A DNA stretch of 64,000 bases from positions 1 through 64,000 of the forward strand of contig JADFXM010000028.1 in NCBI GenBank assembly GCA_015233565.1, read 5' to 3'. How positions within the stretch are numbered: position 1 is the first letter of the stretch; every line of letters begins with the position of its first letter. Source of the stretch: Candidatus Rifleibacteriota bacterium (GTDB taxonomy: Bacteria > Muiribacteriota > Ozemobacteria > Ozemobacterales > Ozemobacteraceae). This document shows positions 26,619 through 34,531 of the stretch, piece by piece. The position numbers were made by a program, and so were the translations under genes. The notes beneath the pieces were generated by a model. The model ran no database searches, was not told the DNA's origin, and was given only the letters and a program-made list of their open reading frames with translations.

Positions 26619-27686
26619 TTATTTTTCGGAATCAAGAATTTTTTTTGCAATTTCGCGCATGTTCTCAAGGTAATTATACGCCAATGGATCCATGTTGGTG
26701 ATAGTTGCGCCAATTTCATTTGCGAGTGTTTCTGCAGCTTTTGGAGCGAATTGAGGCTGGACAAAAACGACTTTTATTTTTTGGAATTTTGCTTTTCTTA
26801 TCAACTCAGCCAACTGTCTGGGACTGGGCTCTTTTCCTTCTGATTCAACTGGAAGCTGCTTTAAACCATATTTCTCAGCAAAATATCCATAGGCCGGGTG
26901 AAATACCAAAAAAGAATTTCCTTTAACTTGTGTTAGAGAATTTTTCAAATCGCTGTCAAGTTTGTCAAGGTCGACCAGCAAAAGGTCATAATTCTTTTTG
27001 AATTCGTCTGAAAAATCAGGAAAAAATTGGACTAACTCCCTGAAAATATTTTGGGAAATTAGCTTGGCGTTTTGGGGATCCAGCCAATGATGGGGGTCGC
27101 GGTTGTCGGCACCTGGATTTTCGGATGTACTTCCTGAGTTATTTTGGGTGTTTGGGCCCTCGGGGGCGTCTGTTTTATGGTCACCCTGAGAACTTTCGTG
27201 GTCATGGTCTGAACACTCATCCTTTCGGAATTTGATTCCCTCACTGGTGTCTACAACTTTTACTTTAAACCCAGATTTCACCTTTTCGACAATTGCTTTT
27301 TCAAAGGGAATTCCAACCCCAAAATAAAGGGATGCTTTAGCCAACAAACTCAGTTGCCGTGGCATAGGTTCAAAAGTATGCGGAGATTGTCCTGAACCAA
27401 CCATTACTTCAACCGCAATTTTATCCCCGACAATTCGGTCTACAAAATATTTTTGCGGAAGGATGCTCACAAAAACCATTGGCTTTTCTTCTGATGCTGT
27501 TGCAAGAAAGGGTACAAACACTTTGCAAAAAAGAAGGCAAAAAAGAATCAGCATTATCCGATTTTGCAGAAATCGAAACTCTTTTGCAAACGATTTAACT
27601 GCGAAAAGTTTTGTGAGAAACCCAGGAAAATGATGACTTTCGTTTTTAAGAGAAAATTTTACTTCGGGAAGCTTTTGATTGTACAT
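26619..27686 (-). CDS. znuA: Zinc-binding periplasmic protein (ZnuA type)
   Basis: A 355-residue cluster-A-I solute-binding protein. Expected metal ligands are His in SPHTFEPMPRQ, His in HHWLDP, His in VFHPAYGYFAEKYGL and Asp in TNMDPLA. An acidic His-rich loop (DECSDHDHESSQGDH, then more Asp/His) near residues 160-200 is typical of zinc rather than manganese carriers. The signal peptide core (IMLILFCLLFCKVF) begins about residue 44, so the annotated N-terminus has an unusual 44-residue extension; ATG 27554 would give a normal leader. I keep 27686 because it lies 4 bases after the previous stop. First of znuACB. Confidence 0.88.
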   Translation of the reverse strand: MYNQKLPEVKFSLKNESHHFPGFLTKLFAVKSFAKEFRFLQNRIMLILFCLLFCKVFVPFLATASEEKPMVFVSILPQKYFVDRIVGDKIAVEVMVGSGQSPHTFEPMPRQLSLLAKASLYFGVGIPFEKAIVEKVKSGFKVKVVDTSEGIKFRKDECSDHDHESSQGDHKTDAPEGPNTQNNSGSTSENPGADNRDPHHWLDPQNAKLISQNIFRELVQFFPDFSDEFKKNYDLLLVDLDKLDSDLKNSLTQVKGNSFLVFHPAYGYFAEKYGLKQLPVESEGKEPSPRQLAELIRKAKFQKIKVVFVQPQFAPKAAETLANEIGATITNMDPLAYNYLENMREIAKKILDSEK

Positions 27687-27690
27687 GTCA

Positions 27691-29343
27691 TCAATTGAAA
27701 GACTTTAGCTGTTCAATAAGCTTGGAAACCAACTTTGCCCGTTTTGTTTCTTCCGGAATTTTTCGCATCTGTTCAGCTAACATGAGGCTGAATTCCGCAA
27801 AAAGATTGTATGAATCTTTTCCGAAAGTTGTTGGGGGTTTAAATTGGACTTTGGCAGCTGCTTTAGTGGGCAATGAAATAGCTGGAGTAACTTCGGGTGG
27901 AATGGCCGGGGAAATGGCTGTGGGAATGCCCATTGAAATTGTTTTACCGGTTAATAGGTCAAAGGAGGAATCCATGGCTGGAATTTCGCATGAAAAATGA
28001 TATTTTTCAGTAATTTTTTTTGCCAATTCCTGGCGGGCATTGTCTTCGCCATGTACTATGAAGACTTTTCCTGAAACTTTTTTTACAGACTTGAGCCAAT
28101 CAAGAAGGCCATTTTGATCTGCATGTCCGGAATATCCCTGCATTTGGGAGATTTGAGCGGCGACTACAACTTCATTACCGAATATTCTGACTCTGTCGAC
28201 GCCATCAAGTAACATTCGACCAAGAGTACCTTCAGCCTGATAACCGACCAAAAGAATTGTGGATTCTTTTCTCCACAGGTTATGCTTCAAATGATGTTTG
28301 ATTCTTCCTGCGTCACACATCCCACTGGCTGAAAGAATTATTTTTCCCGTTTGATTGTTAAGTTCTTTTGAATCTTCTGCCCCTTTAGTAAATTTAAACC
28401 TTTTATTGTCAAATAAAGTTCCCTGCTTGTCTAATAGTTTTTTTGCATCATCATCCAGATAATCAGGATATTTGGCATATACCGTTGTAGCCTCAATTGC
28501 AAGAGGAGAATCAATGATGATTTCAGTCTCAGGAATGGATCCTCTCTCGATCAAAATGCTTAAATCATGCATCAGATCTTGACTTCGCTCCAAGGCAAAT
28601 GCCGGAATAATCAAATTTCCACCTTTTTTAAGAGCTGAATTTACCACGGCGGAAAGTTCTTTCAATCTGTCTTCATTTTGTTCAGGGGGTCTGATGCGAT
28701 CTCCATAGGTAGATTCAATCAACAGGTAATCAGTTTCAGAAAAATGTTCAGGGTCCATGACAATCGGATGGCCGATTGCTCCAATGTCACCAGAGAAAAC
28801 AATTTTGGTTGTCTTCCCATTTTCTGTAATTTGAATTTCAATAAACGCTGATCCAAAGATGTGGCCTGCATTTCGGAAAATAATCCGCAGATTATTTATG
28901 TCTATTGTCTTGTTCAGGGGAACGCCTTTAAACAGGGAAAGAGCTTTTTCAGCATCCTTCTCGTCATAGATCGGAAGAAGTGGCTCTAACCCTTTCCGTT
29001 CGTTTCGCCGGTTTTTTAACTCAACTTCAGATTCTTGAATTCTTGCAGAGTCCGGCAATAAAAACCCCGATAGATCAACAGTCGGGTTGGTAGCATAAAC
29101 TGGTCCATGGAACCCTTTTTTAACCAATTTTGGAATTAATCCTGAATGGTCAATATGCGCGTGGGTTAAAAGCATAAAATCTATTTTTTTGGGGTCAAAT
29201 TGGAATTCCCCATAATTTCTTTCTTTGAGGACTTTAGAGCCCTGAAACATTCCGCAATCAATTAAAAAATTGCATGTTGAGGTTTCCACAAGATGGCAAG
29301 AACCGGTTACACAACCAACAGCTCCATGAAAAGATATTTTCAT
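27691..29343 (-). CDS. MBL-fold/beta-CASP RNA-processing nuclease-like protein
   Basis: A 550-residue protein of the metallo-beta-lactamase beta-CASP group, related to RNase J and CPSF-73-type nucleases. Zinc motifs: THAHIDHSG (about residue 60), NAGHIFGSA (about 160), FSGDIG (about 190). The beta-CASP part has SASGMCDAGRIKHHL (about 345) and VHGEDNARQ (about 425). These should process or degrade RNA in the cytoplasm. The C-terminal ~60 residues are Ala/Pro-rich and then charged. It overlaps the SH3/TPR gene by four bases and is followed four bases later by znuA. Confidence 0.88.
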   Translation of the reverse strand: MKISFHGAVGCVTGSCHLVETSTCNFLIDCGMFQGSKVLKERNYGEFQFDPKKIDFMLLTHAHIDHSGLIPKLVKKGFHGPVYATNPTVDLSGFLLPDSARIQESEVELKNRRNERKGLEPLLPIYDEKDAEKALSLFKGVPLNKTIDINNLRIIFRNAGHIFGSAFIEIQITENGKTTKIVFSGDIGAIGHPIVMDPEHFSETDYLLIESTYGDRIRPPEQNEDRLKELSAVVNSALKKGGNLIIPAFALERSQDLMHDLSILIERGSIPETEIIIDSPLAIEATTVYAKYPDYLDDDAKKLLDKQGTLFDNKRFKFTKGAEDSKELNNQTGKIILSASGMCDAGRIKHHLKHNLWRKESTILLVGYQAEGTLGRMLLDGVDRVRIFGNEVVVAAQISQMQGYSGHADQNGLLDWLKSVKKVSGKVFIVHGEDNARQELAKKITEKYHFSCEIPAMDSSFDLLTGKTISMGIPTAISPAIPPEVTPAISLPTKAAAKVQFKPPTTFGKDSYNLFAEFSLMLAEQMRKIPEETKRAKLVSKLIEQLKSFN

Positions 29344-30428
29344 TGTTCTTCCTCTTTATCCTTATCTTTTTCCTTTTCTTTCTTGCTTTCCTTCGCTTTT
29401 TTGGGCGCAAGAGCCAGTTGTTTTTTACAATATTCCATTCGTTCTTCGGTGAAACGTTTCATAGTTTCTTCAGGTTTGAATTCAAGGAACTTTTTATAAT
29501 AATCTATGGCATTTTGGAATTCTCCCTTGAAACCATAAACTGAAGCTAGGTTGTAATAAGGATCAGGAAATTGGGGTTCGAAAAGAATTGCTTTTTTATA
29601 GAATTCGATTGCTCTTGAATTGTCATTTAGTTGGTAGTAGGCAACCCCAAGATTATTACAGATTTTAGCAGACTTAGGAGAAATCGTGAGAGATTCTTTC
29701 CATTTTTCAATGGCATCCTCTATTTTTTCAAGTTTAAAAAGACAATTTGCATAATTGTTTAGGATTTCTGCATTCTTGGGAGCTTTTTCGAGAGCATTTT
29801 TATTGGCTTCCAAAGCTTCGGTGTATCGTCTTTTTTCAAAATAATCGATTGCTTCATTATAGAAATCTTCTGCGGTTTTGCTTGATGAAATGGCCTCTTT
29901 GGGGGACTTTGATTCATCAATTTTGTTTTTGCCAATATCTTTGTCGGATTTTTGATTTTTCTTCGAGGCGCCTTTATCCTCATCATCAATTTCTTTTTTT
30001 GAATTTTCTTTATCAGTATCAATTTTTCCGGATTTTGAATCTTTTTTTTCCTTATCTTTAGATTCATTTCCTTTTTTGGGTGCTTCTTTCTCTGTAACTT
30101 CGGCTTTATCTTTCTTTTCGGATTTATCAGTCGCCTTATCGTCCGATTGAGCTTCGACGTTTTCAGGTCTCTTTTTTCCACTGCCAAATATCCAACCTTC
30201 ATCGCCATCCGTAAAACGAACTTTGTACCAACCACTATCCTCCGCGATTATTGAATAGTGGTCACCCCTCATTTTTTTCCCTGTTATTTGGGCTGAAAAG
30301 CCGGGGTTTTGTCTGATTTGTACGTAACTTCCAACTACAACACCATCTTTCTTTTCTTCCTCAGCAATTATGGGAAACAAGCCTGCAAAAAGGAAGAACA
30401 ACATTAATAATAGCCCTGGGCCTTTCAT
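29340..30428 (-). CDS. Exported SH3-domain and TPR protein
   Basis: A 362-residue exported protein. The signal peptide MKGPGLLLMLFFLFAGLFP is followed by a bacterial SH3-like domain (VGSYVQIRQNPGFSAQI, WYKVRFTDGDEGWIFG; about 30-85), a long Lys/Glu/Asp-rich linker (about 90-185) and TPR repeats (AEDFYNEAIDYFEKRRY, PKNAEILNNYANCLFKLE, NNLGVAYYQLNDNSRAIEFY). It ends in a very basic and acidic Lys/Glu tail. SH3-like domains often bind peptidoglycan, so it probably acts at the cell wall. First gene of the long minus-strand run. Confidence 0.85.
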   Translation of the reverse strand: MKGPGLLLMLFFLFAGLFPIIAEEEKKDGVVVGSYVQIRQNPGFSAQITGKKMRGDHYSIIAEDSGWYKVRFTDGDEGWIFGSGKKRPENVEAQSDDKATDKSEKKDKAEVTEKEAPKKGNESKDKEKKDSKSGKIDTDKENSKKEIDDEDKGASKKNQKSDKDIGKNKIDESKSPKEAISSSKTAEDFYNEAIDYFEKRRYTEALEANKNALEKAPKNAEILNNYANCLFKLEKIEDAIEKWKESLTISPKSAKICNNLGVAYYQLNDNSRAIEFYKKAILFEPQFPDPYYNLASVYGFKGEFQNAIDYYKKFLEFKPEETMKRFTEERMEYCKKQLALAPKKAKESKKEKEKDKDKEEEQ

Positions 30429-30490
30429 TTACAATCCCTCCGTATTATGTGATTCGCGCAAATCTTACCATAACTTTTTTTTTTTTTCTA

Positions 30491-30519
30491 TTTTAAATTT
30501 TCTAGTACTTTGATATACT
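30491..30519 (+). promoter_or_regulatory. Candidate extended -10 promoter of the amidase gene
   Basis: TGATATACT at 30511-30519 fits an extended -10 (TGn plus TATACT). The -35 position, TTTTAA at 30491-30496, is weak. A start near 30526 would leave a leader of about 48 bases before ATG 30574. The same nonamer appears before glpF (60638). Confidence 0.45.
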
Positions 30520-30573
30520 ATTTTTACCGTTTTTTTTATTAATGAGTAATGAGTATGAAAGGAAGTATCTTCA

Positions 30574-31596
30574 ATGAAAAAATGGTTCATTTTCGTTTCT
30601 CTGGTTTTTACAGTTTTTTCTTTTTCAGGCATTAATCTTGTTTTTGCCGATGAAGATTGTAATGAGTATCAGATTGCAGTCAATTTAGGGTTCAAATTAG
30701 AGAACCAGGCTTATGGAAAATTCGAAACTCAAGTTTTCGAACTTCCAAAGCCGATGGACAACCTGCTGATTTCAATTGACGTCCAAAAATCCCCAGATTC
30801 TATTTTCCGGTCTTATGCCAGTTTTAAAGACAAACAAACTGGGAAATGGACAAGTTTCCAGGAATTCGAGGGTGAATTTCATTTTGCAAACATTCATCCT
30901 GTTACGGCTTACCAATTGTTATTCATCATCCGAGATCCAAAGAAAGGAACAACCTTGATTCGCAGATTTACTGCACAGGGTGAAAATCTCGGTGAAGAAG
31001 TGATGCAAAAACTTTCCCAAAAACCAGTTCCTTACCAACCAGGGAATCAATGGGCAAAACCCACAATCGTTTCCCGCCAGGAATGGGGAGCACGTCCTCC
31101 AAAATCTTCTTATACCCCGATGGTTGCTGATAAAATTATCGTTCATCATAGTTGGTCGCCGACCCAAGCGCAATATAAGGGTGCTGCAACTATCCGCGGA
31201 ATCCAAAATTACCACATGGACGACCCATCCACAGGATGGATCGACATTGGGTATCATTTCCTGATTGGCCCTGATGGCGTTATCTACCAGGGAAGACCTG
31301 AAACAGATTTAGGAGCCCATTGCAAACCAAACACCGGAATGATCGGAATCTGCATGATAGGCGATTATGACCCAGGAAACGATCTTGTAAATGACAAAAT
31401 GGAAAAATCATTGCTGGATTTGCTTTCCTGGTTGTCTTCAACTTATAAACTCGACCCGCGATCAACATATTACGGACATCGCAACTTCTCTCCGAAAACC
31501 TGCCCTGGAGACCTAGTCTATGACCGCATGGACTTTTATCGCAGTGAAGTATTTAAAAACATTGGTGGAACTAATCGAGTTGTTGACGAGGATTAA
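30574..31596 (+). CDS. Exported PGRP/AmiD-type N-acetylmuramoyl-L-alanine amidase
   Basis: A 340-residue exported amidase that should cleave the amide between N-acetylmuramic acid and the stem peptide. The signal peptide core is WFIFVSLVFTVFSFSG. A ~130-residue N-terminal region of unknown role precedes the amidase fold, which begins SRQEWGARPP (about 171). Zinc and catalytic elements: KIIVHHSW, IGYHFLIGPDGVIYQGRP, GAHCKPNTGMIGICMIGDY and YGHRNFSPKTCPGD. The PGRP relatives use two His and one Cys; these are present. It is preceded by an AAGGAAG site and a candidate extended -10, and is followed by a strong terminator. Confidence 0.92.
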   Translation: MKKWFIFVSLVFTVFSFSGINLVFADEDCNEYQIAVNLGFKLENQAYGKFETQVFELPKPMDNLLISIDVQKSPDSIFRSYASFKDKQTGKWTSFQEFEGEFHFANIHPVTAYQLLFIIRDPKKGTTLIRRFTAQGENLGEEVMQKLSQKPVPYQPGNQWAKPTIVSRQEWGARPPKSSYTPMVADKIIVHHSWSPTQAQYKGAATIRGIQNYHMDDPSTGWIDIGYHFLIGPDGVIYQGRPETDLGAHCKPNTGMIGICMIGDYDPGNDLVNDKMEKSLLDLLSWLSSTYKLDPRSTYYGHRNFSPKTCPGDLVYDRMDFYRSEVFKNIGGTNRVVDED

Positions 31597-31662
31597 AACT
31601 AGGGGCAAGAAAACCACAACGGCTTTTTCTTTCTAGTAAAAAGCATTAAAAAAAAGAATTTC

Positions 31663-31700
31663 AAACGTTCACTCCAAAAATTTTGGGTGAACGTTTTTAT
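31663..31700 (+). terminator. Terminator after the amidase gene
   Basis: Stem AAACGTTCAC / GTGAACGTTT with an inner CCAAAA / TTTTGG stem and one bulged T, ending in a T-rich stretch. It closes the amidase transcript and marks the left edge of the accessory region. Confidence 0.8.
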
Positions 31701-31761
31701 TTTTGGTCGTTTAAGCTTGAATACCCCAATAAAAGAAAAATTGTTTTATTATCACCTGACA

Positions 31762-32041
31762 ATAATTGAGAGTCCCTTGGATCTATTCGACAGAAAGAAT
31801 ACAAAAGAGTCATCTCGAGTTTGTTCACAGCAAATCTGGCGTGTGGCACAGCGAAAACTGGATCAACTTAATGCGGTCGATTCTTTTGAATCGCTAAAAA
31901 TTCCCCCAGGAAATTTTTTGGAATCCTTAAAAAATGGTCGAAAAGGGCAGCACAGCATAAGAATTTATGATCAGTTCCTCGCCTCTACGTTGGTTACGTT
32001 CTTAAAGTGGATGATCCAATAAATTTGTCAAATCATAATGG
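31762..32041 (+). pseudogene. HigB-like toxin remnant
   Basis: Homology to HigB-type RelE-superfamily toxins is clear from IWRVAQRKLDQLNAVDSF and SLKIPPGNFLESLKNGRKGQHSIRIYDQ. The start appears to be ATA (31762) in place of ATG. After IYDQ the frame breaks: the conserved end resembling VDDPINLSNHN is in another frame (to about 32041). Two lesions indicate a dead gene. No HTH antitoxin of its own follows directly; the next genes are an independent pair. Confidence 0.75.
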
Positions 32042-32092
32042 AGAGGAAAATAAAGCTTTACCTTCTTGGTAAAGTGTTTTAAAATTAAATTA

Positions 32093-32428
32093 ATGAGGAT
32101 TGTTTTCAACACGAAAAAGATTCAGAAAATTTTCAGTTCTGAAAAAGAGTTACTAAGAGAATATGGAGCAGAGCAGTCCAAAAAAATACAAATACGCCTC
32201 AAGGTGCTTGAGTCAGCGGTAAATCTTGAGGAGGTTCCGGCAAAAAAACCGGAACGACGGCATCAGCTTAAAGGAGAGAGGAAAGAACAATTTGCAGTTG
32301 ATCTTTCTCACCCATATCGCCTGATATTCAAACCAGCAGAAAAACCTCCCATATCGGATGACGGAGGTATTGATCTTAAACTAGTTACTGGAAATATTAT
32401 TATCGGTGTGGAGGATTACCATGAGTAA
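32093..32428 (+). CDS. RelE/HigB-like toxin
   Basis: A 111-residue protein of the RelE-type mRNA interferase group by fold pattern: LKVLESAVNLEEVPAKKPERRHQLKGERKEQFAVDLSHP-like middle (split in two: KKPERRHQLKGERKEQ, FAVDLSHPYRLIFKP) and a closing NIIIGVEDYHE. The YRLIFKP and VEDYHE strands are typical of this group. It probably cuts mRNA on the ribosome when free. ATG 32093 is chosen over the upstream start 32066 because similarity begins with RIVFNTKKI. It overlaps the antitoxin by eight bases (32421-32428), so the order is toxin first, as in higBA. Confidence 0.78.
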   Translation: MRIVFNTKKIQKIFSSEKELLREYGAEQSKKIQIRLKVLESAVNLEEVPAKKPERRHQLKGERKEQFAVDLSHPYRLIFKPAEKPPISDDGGIDLKLVTGNIIIGVEDYHE

Positions 32429-33545
32429 TGAAGAATTTTATGCCTATAAGCCGGATTATGCGATTCATCCAGGAGAATATCTGGAAGAAGTTTTGAAATC
32501 CAATGAAATCAAAAAAAAAGATCTTTCAGACCGATTGGGCATCAGCGTAAAGCATTTAAGTCAGATTATTCATAAACAGGAAATGATTACGGCGAAACTT
32601 GCAGTTCAACTTGAAAGAACTCTTGGAATTTCCGGTAATATCTGGAATAATTTAAACGCAGACTATTCTCTTTTTTGTGCTCGTTCAAACGAGCTGAAAG
32701 CATTGAAATTTACCCTGGAATGGATCAATGATTTTCCGATAAATGAGTTAAAAAAAATCGGTTTTTTGCCATCTGTCAAAGATAAAGAAACCATTGCGGA
32801 AAAATTGTTGCAATTTTTTGGGGTCTCAACACCGGAACAATGGCAGCAATATTATGATCTGAAAGCGGCTTATTTCCGAAAGTCCCCCGCATTTTCCGAT
32901 AATCTGTCGCACATCGCGTCATGGTTAAGAATTGGTGAAATAAAGGCATCCGAAATAGCAGTTGCTCATTTTGATAAAGATGTCTTTAAAACAAATTTGG
33001 ATAAAATCAGGAGTTTTACGCTGAATAAGGTGGATGAGTTTGAGCCTGAAATGAAGCGACTTTGTGCAATGTCCGGTGTGATCCTCGTTTTTGTTCCCGA
33101 ATTCAAAAAGACTCATATAAGCGGAGTGGCGCGATGGCTCACTCAAGAAAAAGCAATGATTATTATGAGTTTGCGTTATAAAACTAATGACCATTTCTGG
33201 TTTACATTTTTTCATGAAGCAGCTCACATCCTTCTGCATGGGAAAAAAAATACATTTATTGATGATCTCAAGGGTTTTCCGTCAAAAGAAGAAGATGAGG
33301 CAAATCGTTATTCAAAGAATATGTTAATCCCTGAATCGGAATATAAAAATTTTGTTTCTAAAGGCCGTTTTAGCCATGCAGATATAAAATCTTTTTCAAA
33401 AAAAATAAAAATACATCCAGGAATACTCGTAGGGCGGTTACAACACGATAAGCATATAAAATATGGTTGGCATAATGATTTAAAAGAAAAATATGAATTT
33501 ATTTTAGAAAGCGAACCATCACTTACTCGGGGAAACACTGAATAA
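32421..33545 (+). CDS. HigA-like HTH antitoxin fused to an ImmA/IrrE metallopeptidase domain
   Basis: A ~374-residue two-part protein. Residues ~10-85 form an HTH of HigA/XRE type (IHPGEYLEEVLKSNEI, LSDRLGISVKHLSQIIHKQE). Residues ~180-330 carry an ImmA/IrrE-like metallopeptidase domain with FTFFHEAAHILLHGKK, the HExxH zinc site (HEAAH). Such fusions act as antitoxins and self-cleaving regulators in some toxin systems. The HTH should bind the operon promoter. ATG 32421 is used because the ORF from 32406 adds only MWRIT. It overlaps the toxin by eight bases. Confidence 0.82.
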   Translation: MSNEEFYAYKPDYAIHPGEYLEEVLKSNEIKKKDLSDRLGISVKHLSQIIHKQEMITAKLAVQLERTLGISGNIWNNLNADYSLFCARSNELKALKFTLEWINDFPINELKKIGFLPSVKDKETIAEKLLQFFGVSTPEQWQQYYDLKAAYFRKSPAFSDNLSHIASWLRIGEIKASEIAVAHFDKDVFKTNLDKIRSFTLNKVDEFEPEMKRLCAMSGVILVFVPEFKKTHISGVARWLTQEKAMIIMSLRYKTNDHFWFTFFHEAAHILLHGKKNTFIDDLKGFPSKEEDEANRYSKNMLIPESEYKNFVSKGRFSHADIKSFSKKIKIHPGILVGRLQHDKHIKYGWHNDLKEKYEFILESEPSLTRGNTE

Positions 33546-33837
33546 CGATCGGCTGTTGCGTGAGTGCCTTTTTTCACGAGGCAAGCATAAATACCAAAAA
33601 TGAATGTTTCATCGAAATTGTCAGCCAGAAGCTCTTTAAATCCCTTGCAGTGAACAGCAATAAAGAGTAAAAATTTCATTAGCCACCAATAGGGATCTTC
33701 GTAAAGAATATTTCTTTTTTTTCGCGGATGGGGGGTGTACAAACGAATCAAGATATGCTTCAATGGAGCGGGAGCATTTTTGTGGTATTAAAAAAAAAGA
33801 CTGAACAGAAAACAATGTTCCTGATCAATCTCAAGCA

Positions 33838-34227
33838 ATGGAACAATTATACATGAGTAATGATGATTCTGAAAAGGAAAAATATCATAAGTTTGTCGCA
33901 TTAGTGTTGGAAAGCCTTTACAAATACTTTGTTTCACCAGATTTCCTTTTTTCCGGTGTTTTTGAGCCTAGACATCCTTCATATATTGTCTATTCACAAC
34001 CAGCACTTTTTACCACGGCTATGTTTATGTATCTATTCAGATTGAAATCCCGAAAGCAAATTGATGAATTTCTGAGAAATGAAAAATTCAATGAAATATA
34101 TCAAAAAATTTTTAAATGTGATGTCCCCAGCGGAGACGCTGTTGCCGATTTTTTTGAAATGCTGGATATCTCTGAAACCTCCAAGTTGTCTACCAACAGA
34201 TTTTTTGATTTTACTCTTTATTGCTGA
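33838..34227 (+). pseudogene. Transposase N-terminal fragment
   Basis: A 129-codon frame with LFSGVFEPRHPSYIVYSQPALF-type content (seen as EPRHPSYIVYSQPALFTTAM) and then LKSRKQIDEFLRNEKFNEIY. This resembles the N-terminus of a DDE transposase, but the catalytic part is absent and the frame stops after FTLYC. The family cannot be named with confidence. It lies between the toxin-antitoxin pair and the G+C-rich cassette; 33546-33837 holds no supported gene. Confidence 0.5.
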
Positions 34228-34242
34228 GACCAATTCTGAATA

Positions 34243-34271
34243 TTGACTTTTTATTCAAGTTCGAATATGGT
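34243..34271 (+). promoter_or_regulatory. Candidate sigma-70-type promoter facing the cassette
   Basis: TTGACT (34243-34248), a 17-base spacer, and TATGGT (34266-34271). It points towards the carbamoyltransferase gene 260 bases away, with the tandem repeat and hairpin between. Spacing is ideal but the -10 is poor. Confidence 0.35.
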
Positions 34272-34277
34272 TGAAGC

Positions 34278-34316
34278 ATGATCAATCAAGATGATCAACC
34301 AAGATGATCAACCAAT
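34278..34316 (+). repeat. Three 13-bp tandem repeats
   Basis: ATGATCAATCAAG, ATGATCAACCAAG, ATGATCAACCAAT in direct succession. Each contains the palindrome TGATCA. They lie just inside the low-G+C side of the cassette boundary and could be an operator array or slippage product. Confidence 0.8.
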
Positions 34317-34362
34317 TTTTCCCGTAAGAGCCACCGTAAATTTGTGCCGGTTTGTTCAACAA

Positions 34363-34394
34363 GGATATTGCGGCGGCCTTGCGCCGCAATATCC
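34363..34394 (+). repeat. 13-bp perfect hairpin at the cassette edge
   Basis: GGATATTGCGGCG pairs perfectly with CGCCGCAATATCC across a six-base loop. No T run follows on either strand, so it is not a typical terminator. It sits about 140 bases before the carbamoyltransferase start and may be a recombination or regulatory site. Confidence 0.75.
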
Positions 34395-34531
34395 TAATGC
34401 GGTCTTCGGCAATCAGATAATCTCGCTGTCAGCAGGTTGGGGTGAAACTGACGAATTCGCTAAGCCGTTTGGAGAAATCTGTCGATATATTTAGAGGTTC
34501 AGGGATACAATTTCAGGGAGGCAATTCGATC

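Noticed and set aside
33308..33763. 151-codon minus ORF antisense to the end of the HTH/ImmA gene
   Set aside because: It is antisense to a good gene for about half its length and its unique part matches nothing I recognise.
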